A stretch of DNA of 64,000 nt from Scilla litardierei (Eukaryota; Streptophyta; Magnoliopsida; Asparagales; Asparagaceae). Position numbers and translations under genes: made by a program. The stretch spans positions 109,776,837 to 109,840,836 of the forward strand of contig CM061139.1 in the NCBI GenBank assembly GCA_030789695.1, read 5' to 3'. Positions 1-10,088 of this stretch are shown piece after piece. The notes beneath the pieces are model-generated. The model saw nothing but the letters and a program-made list of their open reading frames with translations. It was not told the origin of the DNA and ran no database searches. Within the stretch, counting starts at the first letter, position 1; each line of letters opens with the position of its first letter.

Positions 1-50
1 TAGGGTTAGTTTGGGATCGATTTATTACGGATGGCTAGGAGTTCATACCG

Positions 51-340
51 ATTGGGATTTGCAAGAGATTGGATCCCAATTCGATAGGAAACCCTAGAAA
101 TCCGAATTGGGTTGAAATTGAGTTTCCGTAGTATCGGTTTGCAAGAGATTGGACCGATACTAGGGTTCTCGGTTGCAATTCCGTGCCGATACCCGTTTGC
201 AAGAGATTGGACGGGTAGGAACTATCCCAACCTAGGTCACGGCCCGAGTTTGCACGAGAGTGGGCTCGTGGCGCGATTGAACGATGATGTTGACCCTAAT
301 GCTAGCTTGCCTAGGCTAGGGTTTGCAAGAGATTGGACCC
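51..340 (+). other. Array of five structured hairpins in the LTR (5' copy)
   Basis: Five units share the apical sequence TTGCAAGAGATTGG, flanked by stems that differ from unit to unit but pair internally. Unit 1, 51-80: ATTGGGAT with ATCCCAAT. Unit 2, 129-162: TAGTATCGGT with ACCGATACTA. Unit 3, 190-217: TACCCGT with ACGGGTA. Unit 4, 245-268: CGAGT with GCTCG, one T-G wobble. Unit 5, 319-340: GGGT with ACCC. The apical part folds as CAA-GAGA-TTG, a 3-bp stem with a GNRA-type loop. In unit 4 it reads TTGCACGAGAGTGG, where two substitutions turn CAA/TTG into CAC/GTG and keep the pairing. I know of no described element with this pattern. A role in RNA folding, dimerisation or packaging is inference. 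Confidence 0.85.
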
Positions 341-470
341 GAACCTAGGATAGCTATAGACCGGCAACAGCGCGAGAGCGTGAGCTAGGTTTTACATTCA
401 GTTGCAACTAGTTCATCCGAGATTCTACCCTAGCAATTTTGATACCAATGAATCACATTGACGAGATACG

Positions 471-550
471 GTGAGTAGGGGGGATTCCCCATTCCCTAGG
501 CGTCTTTATTTGATTTGATATCTTCGTACTTTGTCTGACGATTGTGACAG
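471..550 (+). other. Possible short intron in the element leader
   Basis: The segment starts GTGAGT after ACG and ends TGTGACAG before GATCG, with a pyrimidine-rich, T-rich stretch ahead of the acceptor. It is 80 nt long, near the lower size limit for plant introns. It lies between the hairpin array and the primer-binding site. Splice-site resemblance is the only evidence. Confidence 0.25.
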
Positions 551-721
551 GATCGCCAAAGGCAAATTCCCTCTTTTCTGTTCTTAATAGCCAGGTTGTT
601 CGGAGCAAGCACTTTCATTCGTCCTCCCTGTGTTCGATAACCCGCTCGCCGCTACACCGTGCGCTTGCGGTAAAACTACACGGTCGCACTTTTGGGTTAC
701 ATTCCGGAGCGATCAAGTTTT

Positions 722-739
722 TGGCGCCGTTGCCGGGGA
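722..739 (+). other. Primer-binding site, tRNA-Asp type
   Basis: TGGCGCCGTTGCCGGGGA is the 18-nt complement of the 3' end of plant tRNA-Asp including CCA. This primer is usual for Athila-type elements. It starts seven bases after the LTR end at 715. Confidence 0.9.
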
Positions 740-858
740 GACGATTGTGTTTGATCTTACCACCCTAGCTATTTCTTTCTTTTTGTTTTTATTTCATTAT
801 TTTTTATCTAACCCTTCCATTGTGCTAATCACTTCTTTGAAACTTTGTTTTCCCGTGC

Positions 859-2301
859 ATGAACACGAGATCAACGGCGGACCCTGAAGCTATATTATTT
901 GATCCCGAGATTGAGCGTACTGCGCTGAGAATCAGAGCGGAGAGAAGACAAGATCCGGAAGGGAGGTTTATGACCAACCCGGAAACTGCGGAACAATTAG
1001 CGGCAAGAATGGCGAGGATTATTTCTATTCGAGATAGGCTTCGACCTAAGACCTCTTCTACGACCTCATCCATTGCCATGCCGGAGTTGGCGGCTGACAA
1101 GAATTTTGAGCTGAAGACTAGACTAGTGGTTCAGATGCAGCAGGATCCATTTCATGGGAATGCCCACGAAAATCCCCACTACCACATCCAGCTATTTCTG
1201 TCGAAGTGCGCCACATTTCAGATGACGGGGGTCTCCATCGATGCCATCAGACTGCGCCTCTTCCCCTTCACATTAAAGGATAAAGCACTTTATTGGTTGA
1301 GGACGCAAGCTGAGGGAGTCTTTACCACATGTGACGAGTTGGCGAGTGCGTTCATTGACAAGTTCTATCCGCCCTCCAAGACGGTAAAGATTCAGAGCGC
1401 TCTTATGTCCTTCAAGCAAGGACCCCAAGAGACACTCTACGAGGCTTGGGAGCGTTTCAAAGACCTGCAGCATCAGTGCCCGCACCATAGCATTGAAGAT
1501 TGGGAGCTAGTTCATAGCTTCTACAATGGTCTCCAACCGGGGACCAAGCAGATTATTGATGCCGCGGCAAATGGTGCCATCCTATCGAAGACTCCCGACG
1601 AAGCTACAGCCCTAATTGAGGAGATGGCCTCAAACAATCAACAATGGGGCGACGAGCGAGGACACTCTTCGTCCTCCTTGAAGTCATCTAGCTTCTATGA
1701 GGCGAAGGTCGTAGCGGAGCTGACAAACAAGTTCGATTCTCTCCACAAGGTGGTGGAGAGACTGGAGAAGTATATCACGGAGCCCCAAGGAACCCCTTCC
1801 ACATCCGCACCAACGAATCAAATGTGTGATTGGCAAGACCAATCTCAAGCTATGTATTTGGGAGGAGAGCAAGGAGAGGGATCCTTGGAGCAAGTTCAAT
1901 ATGTCGTGGGGAACCAAGGATATTGGGCCAACTCGGCCACTAGAAACCATCCCGGTTTCTCCTATGCCAACAATGAAGGAGCATTGAACCCACCGCAACA
2001 ACTACCTCAACAAGCTCGACCACCACCACCACAACAACAACACTATCCACCGAGGGGGCCTCCACAACAAAATTTCCCACCGAAGCAACAAGTTCCACCC
2101 TATAGGCCGCCCGGATACAATCAAGGGTGGAGAAATCAAAACCCTTCACAAGCTCAACAACGATCCGACTTCGAAGCTAGAGTGGAGGAGTTTATGGTCG
2201 AGCAAAAGAAGGTCAATGCTTCCTTGAAGGCGGGCCAAGACTTCCTTACAACCGTTGTAGCTCAAATCTCGGAGCAGGCGTTGCTCAATCGAAATACTTA
2301 A
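859..2301 (+). CDS. gag: Gag protein of the Athila-like element
   Basis: This 480-codon frame encodes the capsid/nucleocapsid precursor of an Athila-type Ty3/gypsy element. The gag fold covers roughly residues 80-270, with recognisable stretches such as FPFTLKDKALYWLRTQ near 135-150 and the alpha-helical region up to about 265. Residues 370-435 are rich in Pro and Gln (PPPPQQQHYPP-like), as in Athila gag C-terminal linkers. I see no CCHC zinc knuckle. The start ATG at 859 lies 120 nt after the primer-binding site and is the first ATG giving the conserved frame. The frame ends at TAA 2299-2301, and the protease region continues in the same frame immediately afterwards. The stop is therefore either a mutation in a gag-protease fusion or a read-through site. 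The frame is otherwise intact. Confidence 0.85.
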   Translation: MNTRSTADPEAILFDPEIERTALRIRAERRQDPEGRFMTNPETAEQLAARMARIISIRDRLRPKTSSTTSSIAMPELAADKNFELKTRLVVQMQQDPFHGNAHENPHYHIQLFLSKCATFQMTGVSIDAIRLRLFPFTLKDKALYWLRTQAEGVFTTCDELASAFIDKFYPPSKTVKIQSALMSFKQGPQETLYEAWERFKDLQHQCPHHSIEDWELVHSFYNGLQPGTKQIIDAAANGAILSKTPDEATALIEEMASNNQQWGDERGHSSSSLKSSSFYEAKVVAELTNKFDSLHKVVERLEKYITEPQGTPSTSAPTNQMCDWQDQSQAMYLGGEQGEGSLEQVQYVVGNQGYWANSATRNHPGFSYANNEGALNPPQQLPQQARPPPPQQQHYPPRGPPQQNFPPKQQVPPYRPPGYNQGWRNQNPSQAQQRSDFEARVEEFMVEQKKVNASLKAGQDFLTTVVAQISEQALLNRNT

Positions 2302-3621
2302 CAATTGCCGGCTCAACCCGAGCAAAACCCACGGGGGAACACCGGCCACATCAATGCCGTGGTTGCCGTTACAACTAGAGGCGGGAAGGATACCACCCCC
2401 GCCATGATTCCTACCGAGGAGCCCGTGGAGGAAAGTGTAGAGCCAATTGAGCCGGTAGTTGAAGTTGAGAGGGAGAAAGAGCCGCAAGAAAAGGAGAAAT
2501 CTATAGCGGAGCAATTGATAGAAGAGAGGCGCTTTATGCCATCGGTCCCATTCCCCCAGAGTCTTGCTAGAGCAAAAATGGAGAAAAGGCTAGCAAAGTT
2601 TCTCGAGTATCTGAGAGGGGTTAGCCTCAACATTCCTTTCCTCGACGCCATCGTGGAAATCCCGACATACGCTAAATTTTTAAAGGATTTGATTTCGGGG
2701 AGAAAGAGGAAGGAGAAAATTATGCTCGCCGAGGAGGGCTCTTGGTTCACCAAGAGAGAGAAGGAGCCAGCTAAATTCAAAGACCCGGGGAGTTTTCGAA
2801 TTCCTTGCACCTTGGGCGGCGTCCCTCTACAAAAGGCGTTGGTGGATTTAGGGGCTAGTGTTAGCCTCATGCCTCTCTCTATGTTCCTAAGGCTAAACAC
2901 CGGGACAAAATTGAAGCCTACCGACATGCGGATACAACTAGCCGATGGACGGATCACGAGGCCGGTAGGGATCGCAGAGGACATCCCGCTACAAGTCCCA
3001 GGGGGCATATGCTTGCCATGTGACTTCGTGATTATGGATGTTAAGGAGGAGGGAGATACGTCGTTAATACTTGGACGACCGTTCCTCGCCACCGCCGGTG
3101 TCATTGTCGACGTACGAGAAGGTACCCTAACATTGAACGTCGGCAACATCGAGGTGGAGCTTCATATTCCTAAGGCAATGAAACACATGCCTTACCATGA
3201 GGAGCTGGATTATATGGACCTCCTTGACGAGGTTATTGAGGAGGCGACCCCCCATTCGATCGGCACTCTATTCAAGGAGGATTTTGAGGAGGAGCCGGAT
3301 TTAGGCCAAGATGAGAAGATGGAGCATTCCCCCGACTTCTCCGCTGAAATTGATGAAGGCGACGCTGATGTCGCAAGGATTCGAGAGCTCTGCAAGCTCT
3401 CAAAATTAAGGTCTCCAAAGAAAGCCCCGCCGATACGGAAATCGGTGTCACCGGTGAAGCCGAGGACCGGAGAAAGCTCTAGCTTGGGGGAGCCACCCCC
3501 CAACACTACCCAAGGCAAAGGAGCACCGAGGAAGGACGCCCCGCCACAACTTCCGAATCCAAGCGTTCTCCCCGGAAAATTTGACGGGTGCATCTCATAT
3601 GCACCAAACATCCCGCATTAA
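2302..3621 (+). CDS. Aspartic protease region of the Athila-like element
   Basis: The frame continues from gag after one TAA codon, so it has no start of its own. It cleaves the polyprotein in autonomous relatives. An acidic linker (residues 35-75) precedes an Athila-conserved block, with FLEYLRGVSLNIPFLDAI near residue 100 and a retropepsin-like domain around residues 165-290. The active site reads ALVDLGASVSLMP (catalytic Asp near residue 181), the DLG form typical of Athila. The flap/second half LILGRPFLATAGVIVDV follows. The frame ends at 3619-3621 with a Pro/Lys-rich tail. In full Athila elements reverse transcriptase would follow; here only a short post-pol motif and spacer follow, so RT, RNase H and integrase have been lost. 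Confidence 0.8.
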   Translation, partial: QLPAQPEQNPRGNTGHINAVVAVTTRGGKDTTPAMIPTEEPVEESVEPIEPVVEVEREKEPQEKEKSIAEQLIEERRFMPSVPFPQSLARAKMEKRLAKFLEYLRGVSLNIPFLDAIVEIPTYAKFLKDLISGRKRKEKIMLAEEGSWFTKREKEPAKFKDPGSFRIPCTLGGVPLQKALVDLGASVSLMPLSMFLRLNTGTKLKPTDMRIQLADGRITRPVGIAEDIPLQVPGGICLPCDFVIMDVKEEGDTSLILGRPFLATAGVIVDVREGTLTLNVGNIEVELHIPKAMKHMPYHEELDYMDLLDEVIEEATPHSIGTLFKEDFEEEPDLGQDEKMEHSPDFSAEIDEGDADVARIRELCKLSKLRSPKKAPPIRKSVSPVKPRTGESSSLGEPPPNTTQGKGAPRKDAPPQLPNPSVLPGKFDGCISYAPNIPH

Positions 3622-4832
3622 TTGAAAATCAAAAGGGGGTCGAGCTCACGACCTTAAACGAGCACTTGTCGGGAGGCAACCCGACGGTTATAGCTTTATT
3701 TTTACTTTTCCTTTATTTTTGTTTTAGAGATTATTAGTGTTTTGAGTCATTCGCCCAAAAATTTTGTGATAACGGGTCCTATTTTTCCTGACAGGAGAGG
3801 AGATAGGAAATCCATCATGGGGAGGATGAACAAGGCGACGAGGAGCGCCCCAGGAAGGTGCTCGATGCTTAGGAGGAAGATGAAATCGAATGGAGGAAGA
3901 AAAACAGAATTTAGAGCCCAAACGAAGACAAACAGCAGAAAACAGGGTTCACTCGGCTGAGTATACTAGTCACTCGGCCGAGCACTCAAGTTCGTCCGCC
4001 CGAGCGGCTCACGAACGAGGGAAGTCTGCTGTACCCAACTCTCTGTTTCTTTTCTTGATTTCAGTATAACTGCTACTCGGCCGAGTATATATTTTCACTC
4101 GGCCGAGTAAAACTGATACGCTCCTAGGGCGAGTCTTACAGAGTAGCTTGAGCCACTCGGCCGAATGGACTTACTCCACTCGGTCGAGGGTGGCAAGGCC
4201 ACTCGACCGAAGCATAAGCGGGGAGGAATTTTTCCGTTGAGTTCACTCGGCCGAGCGACATAGTCACTCGGCCGAGTCGTAACTTTTTCAATAAAAGGGG
4301 GCACGGGGGCACGTTTTTCGAAACGATCAAAAATCCCAAATTTGCGCCCGCTCGACTTCCCTCGCCCGCAGCTTCTCCCCCACTCGCCCGATCTCTCATC
4401 TGCCGCCGCCGCTCGGCCACCCTTCGCCGGCCGAGCCCGCCGCGCCTCCGCCCGAGTCGCCGCCGGCGGCCACAACTCCGGCCGAGCTTCGGTAACCCGA
4501 TTTTTCGCCTATTTCTCCTCTTTTGTGTATTTTTCGATGATCCATGTGTTAAACGAACCCCAAACCCAAATTAATTTCAATTTCTATCTATTATACCCCT
4601 AACGCTCCATACGTTTTGAATATTACTCGCTGATATCTCCGTTTCATGCGCAGGTTATATTTGGGAGCTTAGGGGAGCCCAGGGGAGCTTCCAGGGATTG
4701 TTTTGGGCTACGTGGAGGCGTCACCTTCGCACGCTTCCATTACTTTGCTCTCGCGGTGTGTCGTGGTATATTCTTTCCTTTATTTTACGCACGCCGTATT
4801 TTTATTGCTTTTGGTGAGCACTCGGGGCCCAT
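3622..4832 (+). other. Non-coding spacer where pol is missing
   Basis: No supported reading frame. At 3668-3685 GTCGGG and CCCGAC enclose AGGCAA, a 6-bp hairpin containing the GGGAGGCAACCC block that usually lies just after pol in Athila elements. It marks the old end of pol. T-rich sequence follows, then the palindrome island at 3950-4300 and GC-rich sequence up to 4500. Confidence 0.6.
3950..4300 (+). repeat. Island of CACTCGGCCGAGTG-type palindromes (internal region)
   Basis: Repeated short palindromes built on CTCGGCCGAG occur, for example, at about 3976, 4078, 4097, 4156, 4246 and 4265. Imperfect forms include CTCGGCTGAG and CTCGGTCGAG. The same family occurs in the LTR of the same element (9220-9605). 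Function unknown. Confidence 0.75.
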
Positions 4833-6976
4833 ATGCCGCCCCGGACACGGCCGTGGTCGAGGAGAGCTTCCGCCAAGTGGAAGCGGTCAGATGATGCCGG
4901 CCCCTCCCACGGGGTGGAGGACTCTACTCCGCCTACTCCACCACACCCCGTTCACCCAGCACAGCCTGCAGGCCCCGCACACCTCGCACAGCCTGCAGAG
5001 CCCGCACAGCCCATTCACCCCGCACAGCCACTCCCTGCCGCCCCACAGCCACCACCACCGGCTCCACTTATCGGGCCGCTGGGGATTACGTTCTGGAACG
5101 ACGCACACCGCGTCGCTTTCGAGCGCATTTCCCAGCGCTCGATCGTACCCTCCAGGTTCGCACACCTTGCAGACCTAGGACGCCTGGGGGGTACTCGAGG
5201 GGATGCTCACGTTGTATGACAACATGGGCTGGCGAGATTTCTTCCAGGTGTCAGCGGACACGTTTATCCGTTCGACACTTGAGGTGCTTAGTTCGATCGC
5301 CCGGACCGACGAGGGATGCTCGTTTCGGTTCATGGACCGAGAGTGCCAGGTCACTCTCAGTATGATGAGAGCTTTCTTCTCGTGGCCCGATGTCCCCGGG
5401 GCCGACCGTGGTTACGCCCCCACTCACATCCCCCCACCTTCCTTCGATGTCGGCGCCTTCTGGGCCCGGATTACGGGTCTTCACACTGCCTTTGACCCTA
5501 GTAGGGCCAAGGCCTCGGCCATCGTCCACCCTTGCCTCCGTATAGCTCAGCGCCTTATGGCGACTACCTTTTTGGCGAGATATGAGCCGGGTACGATGTC
5601 CACGCCGGAGCTTTATATGCTCTACACGATGACACGCCCCGGAGCTCTATCTAGGGAGGGCGATGAGTTGTTCCCCGCCGTCGTGATTGATATCGCGAGC
5701 TGGTTTTTGGATCGCATCATCGTATCGGTGGGCGCTCGCTCACCGATATGCTGCGGCGGTCTGATCACCTTGCTCGCCCTTATGACCGGCGAGGACTTTC
5801 CAGATGACATGCGACAAGCACCGGGCCCCACTTCACTGTCCATAGATGTCATGGCCCGGATGAAGATGCTTCGTTCGCACGGTGAGCGACACTGGGTCTG
5901 GCTGCACGGCCCCTACGGTGCCGATTACTTGATTCTTCCGAGCCCAGCTCAGACACAGATTGCACCGGCCCAGGTGGACTGGCTCCTGGCGATGGATCTT
6001 CTGATCCCAGCAGCATACGTGCTCGAGGCCGAGGAGGCCGAGCAGGCCCACGCTGCCCACGCTGCACCCGCAGACCCCGCTACACCTGCTGAGCCCGCTG
6101 CACCTGTTGACCCCGTGGCCCCTCAGCCTATCCCTGATATTTCTGCTGCTCCCGAAACCTCTGTCCACACTTCTGTCGGTGTCGGGAGTACCCTCGCTGA
6201 GCCCACCTCCACTGCTTCCACGCCTACGACCACCTCCACCACCTCCACGCCCACCACCACTGCTGGCCCTCTGTCTGTCGAGCCCGTTTCCTCTGCCCTA
6301 CCCGAGCGCCCGCCGACTATAGTTGAGTGCGGAGAGCCCTCTTTTGATGCCGCCGTGGAGACCATGGTCTCCACCTCTGTCTCCACCGCTGCTGTATTTT
6401 CTGAGAGTGTCGTGGCGTCTGTCCACACGTCTGTGTCACCGACCTCTCTGGCCGCCTCGTTGCCACTTTTGTACTCCTCCTTCGTTGCTGCTGCCTCCAC
6501 TTCTTACCGTCCTGCCCAGCCTCGCACTGAGGCCAGGCCCACACTTGCGAGCACATCACCTTTCGTCCACTTACCTGCTGAGCCTATCACCTACGCCACC
6601 CGAGTACGCCAGCCCCGTCCTACACAGCACAGACCAGTGCGTCCCTCTGCACCACCTCCCCCCCGACACTGTACTTCAGAGCATTCGTGCTCTCGAGGGG
6701 GCAGTGAGTGGCCTCAGAGGTGACCTTAGGACCCTGTCCGCCACCGTCACCGCGATGGCTGGCCGCTTCGACCTGCTCCCGCATATTCACTACTGCCTCA
6801 CCCAGGTCCTAGAGCGGCTCCCTCGCGTACCCACCCAGCAGGTCCCCACCCCCACTCCTACACACACCCAGCCTGCTTCCACTTCCACACCCACACCCAC
6901 ACCCGCTCAGCAGCCTGTTCCACCACCACCACCTCCTCCGCCTCAGGACGGAGACGGCGCAGCCCCACCCTCTTAG
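4833..6976 (+). pseudogene. ATHILA ORF1-type protein, broken by two frameshifts
   Basis: The frame beginning MPPRTRPWSRR at 4833 runs through a Pro/Ala-rich repeat (PAQPAGPAHLAQPAEP-like) to about 5185. There a run of G shifts it into the frame of 5203-6723. That part carries the conserved ATHILA ORF1 family signature (Pfam ATHILA): GWRDFFQVSADTFIRSTLE at the start, then RAKASAIVHPCLRIAQRLMA and an ELYMLYTM stretch. A Ser/Thr-rich low-complexity tail follows. A second frameshift near 6660 moves the C-terminus (ALEGAVSGLRGDLRTL, then a Thr/Pro repeat) into the frame ending at 6976. Joined, it would be about 710 residues. The family's function is not established. Both breaks are in homopolymer or repeat tracts, so sequencing error is possible. 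Confidence 0.75.
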
Positions 6977-8924
6977 GCACCCTTGATGCCATCGTTTCTT
7001 TTTGCCGTTGTGCTGCCCGTCTCTGCTGGGTCCTGATGCATTTTGCCCACCACCCCCTCCCCTCACTGTTTTCAGGTACACATTTTCTTTATATATCTTT
7101 ATATATCTTTTTTGGGAGAGAGGGAGAGTTTTTGGTGTCACACCTTTATATCTGTATCACTCCTATATCTGCATGCATCATGTCCGCATCATATTTTTCA
7201 TTCCATTATTTTTATTTTCCTTTTTTTTCCTCATGCATGCATCCTCACCTACCCCTCCCATTACACGTCTCTCGGTGTGCCACACTTTGCACATTGAGGA
7301 CACTGTGCCATTTAGATTGGGGGAGTGAGTTCTCACGTTCCTTTCGGTTTATCACCTTTATTTTTAGTTATTTCACGCCATTTTCCGCTTTTGCACTTAT
7401 TTTCATCATTTTTTCTTTTACTTTACCATGCATCACGTTTTTCTTATCTCTCTGTGTGCTGCATTGTACATATTTTTATTTTCCCCTTTATCTTTATTTC
7501 TTTTTCATCTCATGCTAGAGATGACTTTTCTGTGATGATGATGACGTGGAGTCAGCTTTCTCTATATGCATGCTATATTTGTCATGTCTTAGATTTTATT
7601 TCTGATATCATATGCTGTGATTTGCCTTGCATTTAGAGATAGTAACCCACACTTTCCCGCATGAAAATGGATGAAATTTTATTATTAGCCGAGTCTGACT
7701 ATTCATATGTATGCTATCGCAGAAAACACACCAAGATTCACGCATTGAATGCTTATATCTGGAGTACCGTTTTCTTTTCCTATATCACTTCTATATGCAT
7801 GATTTGTACATTTCACTTCAGGATGATTGAATGATGTTAGCTATGATAAATCTGGATTAGTTTAGCTTTTTTGAGATTGAAACTGAGTAGATTAGATTAC
7901 CCTGCTGAAGTTGTCGTGCACGTCTTATAGAGTGAACTGAGAGATATATTTATTTCTTTCTCCACATATCTTGAACATCAATTCTCTATTTTAAAATCAT
8001 TGGTGAATCTCCCCTTAGCGATTCTATTATATGGCATTCCCCCGCTATTAATTCCTAGCTCCAAATTTCCCAAAACCAAAGAAAGAAAAAGAAAAAAAAT
8101 TCTTGTATATCCTTATTGCTCTTTGAGTTGGGATCATTGTGTATATATGCTATTTGAAAAAAAAAGGAAAAGAAAAGAAAAGAGAAAAGAATCTCAATAA
8201 ATGATCCCATCTCATGTTCTCTCTTTCTTCTCTCCTTTTGTTTTTATTTTCATTACTTTTGGAGCTTCATAAAAAAATGGGGATGTAAATATTGATTTTT
8301 GTGCCACCACGCTTATAGATAAGCTTGGGGGAGAGAATCCAATGATGTGTGAAAGAGTGACTACTTGACGTTGCACGACAACTTAGGCTAAGTAATATTC
8401 TATACTCGGTGAGATCGTTTTAGCTTTACGAAGTCCAGAAATCTATACCTAGTACTCATCTAATGAAATCCACACTTTTCTATTCTTTCTATTCTATTGC
8501 GTGATATTCTCATACTCCTCTTAGAAAGCGTTCAATTGAAAAGTGTGTGATCTGCGATGTTGTATACCGCTTTAAATGATTCAGACGATGTTAATTCTAA
8601 AATTATTCCGTTTTTCATGCTATATCATTATTCTTGGGTTTTCTATTTCTATTTGCACTATTATACTATGATATCGAAATAAAATTCTTTGACATGTGTT
8701 TTTCATTCGGTGCATGCTATATGAGTAAGCAAAACCCACGTCCTGAGAAAATGATCTAGTAGCTTCCCTCTTCGCTTTCTTCTTTCTTCTTTGTTTTCAT
8801 TTCGTTTCTCGTTTTTCGTCGTTTTTCGTTTTTCGTTTTTCGCCGTTTTCGTTTTCCGAATCCACCGGGTTCGCCTTTTACTTATCTTCCTCGAGGACGA
8901 GTAAGAGGTAAGCTTGGGGGATTT
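6977..8924 (+). other. Non-coding 3' region of the Athila-like element with three purine tracts
   Basis: T-rich, no supported gene. The block ACATTGAGGACACTGTGCC followed by TTGGGGGAG (7317-7325) is the kind of sequence seen downstream of Athila ORFs. Two more purine tracts follow: AAGCTTGGGGGAGAG at 8321-8335 and AAGCTTGGGGGA at 8910-8921. The last lies three bases before the 3' LTR and is the best candidate for the primary polypurine tract. Confidence 0.65.
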
Positions 8925-9219
8925 TGATCACTCCTTATTTTACACCTTTTTTTCCGCATGATTGCATGCCATTTAGATCGCCCAAATCACGTTTTTCACG
9001 ATATATCGACAAAATTGCGATGCTTTTCACGATTTGTTGTTTTTTGTCGTATTTCAGGAGATTTGGGGCGATTTGGAGTGATCCCATGATACACCTACTC
9101 CAGAGTGCCACCGATGACCTCCCCGAGGGGTATTTTGCTATTGGAGAGGAGCGGAAGAAGAAAGGACGTCGCAGGAGCGACGAGGAGGCCAAAACAAGCT
9201 GTTTGGGCATTTTTGGTGT

Positions 9220-9605
9220 CTCACTCGGCCGAGTGAAGGAGTCACTCGGCCGACCAGCGAGACATCGCTCGGCCGACCAGATCGGACACGTTTTATGTAT
9301 GCATTCGACCGAGCGTCGGAAGCCACATCGGCCGAGTGACGAGACCCCGTCCGCCCGAGTGGCACTCAGACGAAGCCCATTAAAAAGTGCCAACTTACTG
9401 TTTTTCGTCTGCCTGAGCTTCAGAAGACCCACTCGGCCGAGTGGAAAATGCCGACCGCCCGAGTACATAGAAGCCATCGGCCGAGTGACGACAACTCACT
9501 CGGCCGAGCCGCCCCCGAAGTGAAGACCCCCGAAGACCCAGACTTACTGGAAATTCTCAGGGTTTGTCACTCGGCCGAGCGACTTTTGTCACTCGGCCGA
9601 GTGCG
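9220..9605 (+). repeat. Island of CACTCGGCCGAGTG-type palindromes (LTR)
   Basis: About ten full or partial copies of the CTCGGCCGAG palindrome lie upstream of the TATA-like motif, where U3 enhancers are expected. They belong to the same family as 3950-4300. Confidence 0.75.
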
Positions 9606-9687
9606 ACGCGCTGCCTGTAGCGAAAATTGCGATTTTCAGGCTGCGCAGGGGCATTTTGGTCACAGTTTTTTGGACGATTTTGGGGGG

Positions 9688-9694
9688 TATTTAA
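9688..9694 (+). promoter_or_regulatory. TATA-like motif of the Athila-like LTR
   Basis: TATTTAA within a G-run/C-run context (GGGGGGTATTTAACCCC). It is the best TATA candidate in the LTR. It would start transcription near 9720, about 370 nt before the first hairpin of the array. Confidence 0.45.
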
Positions 9695-10088
9695 CCCCAG
9701 TTTTTACCCTAGGTTAGGGGGCTTTTCTCTTTACTTTTTGCAGCTTTTTAGATAAAAACCTTTTAGCTTTAGATTTTTGTGATTGGAGAGGAGAGAAAAG
9801 TTTATTTTTGTTGGATTCTTGGAAGAACTCTATTGGTTTGTCTCTCTCTCCTTTAAAAATACTATTTTTATTGCTTATTTGAATATTGTGATGAATTCTC
9901 TTGTTAATTCCATTGATTATTTTTGTATTTGTGCTATGAATTGTGAGTAGTCTATACGTGTTGGGGCCTGGGGATGAACCCTACGAGCCCGATTTCAGAT
10001 TTGTGATGATTTGGTAGAAATATTGCTAGAATTGATATTAGGGTTAGTTTGGGATCGATTTATTACGGATGGCTAGGAGTTCATACCG

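Larger units (their letters stand above)
1..715 (+). repeat. 5' LTR of the Athila-like element, last 715 bp only
   Basis: It matches 10039-10753 almost perfectly and ends GATCA at 715, seven bases before the primer-binding site. The full LTR, judged from the 3' copy (8925-10753), is about 1.83 kb, so roughly 1.1 kb lies left of the window. It contains the five-hairpin array at 51-340. Confidence 0.9.

Noticed and set aside
2313..3149. 278-codon minus-strand frame opposite the Athila protease
   Set aside because: Shadow of the plus-strand coding frame; no domain recognised.
9220..9605. CRISPR-like reading of the spaced palindromes
   Set aside because: Eukaryotic LTR context, irregular spacing and variable repeats; no cas genes.
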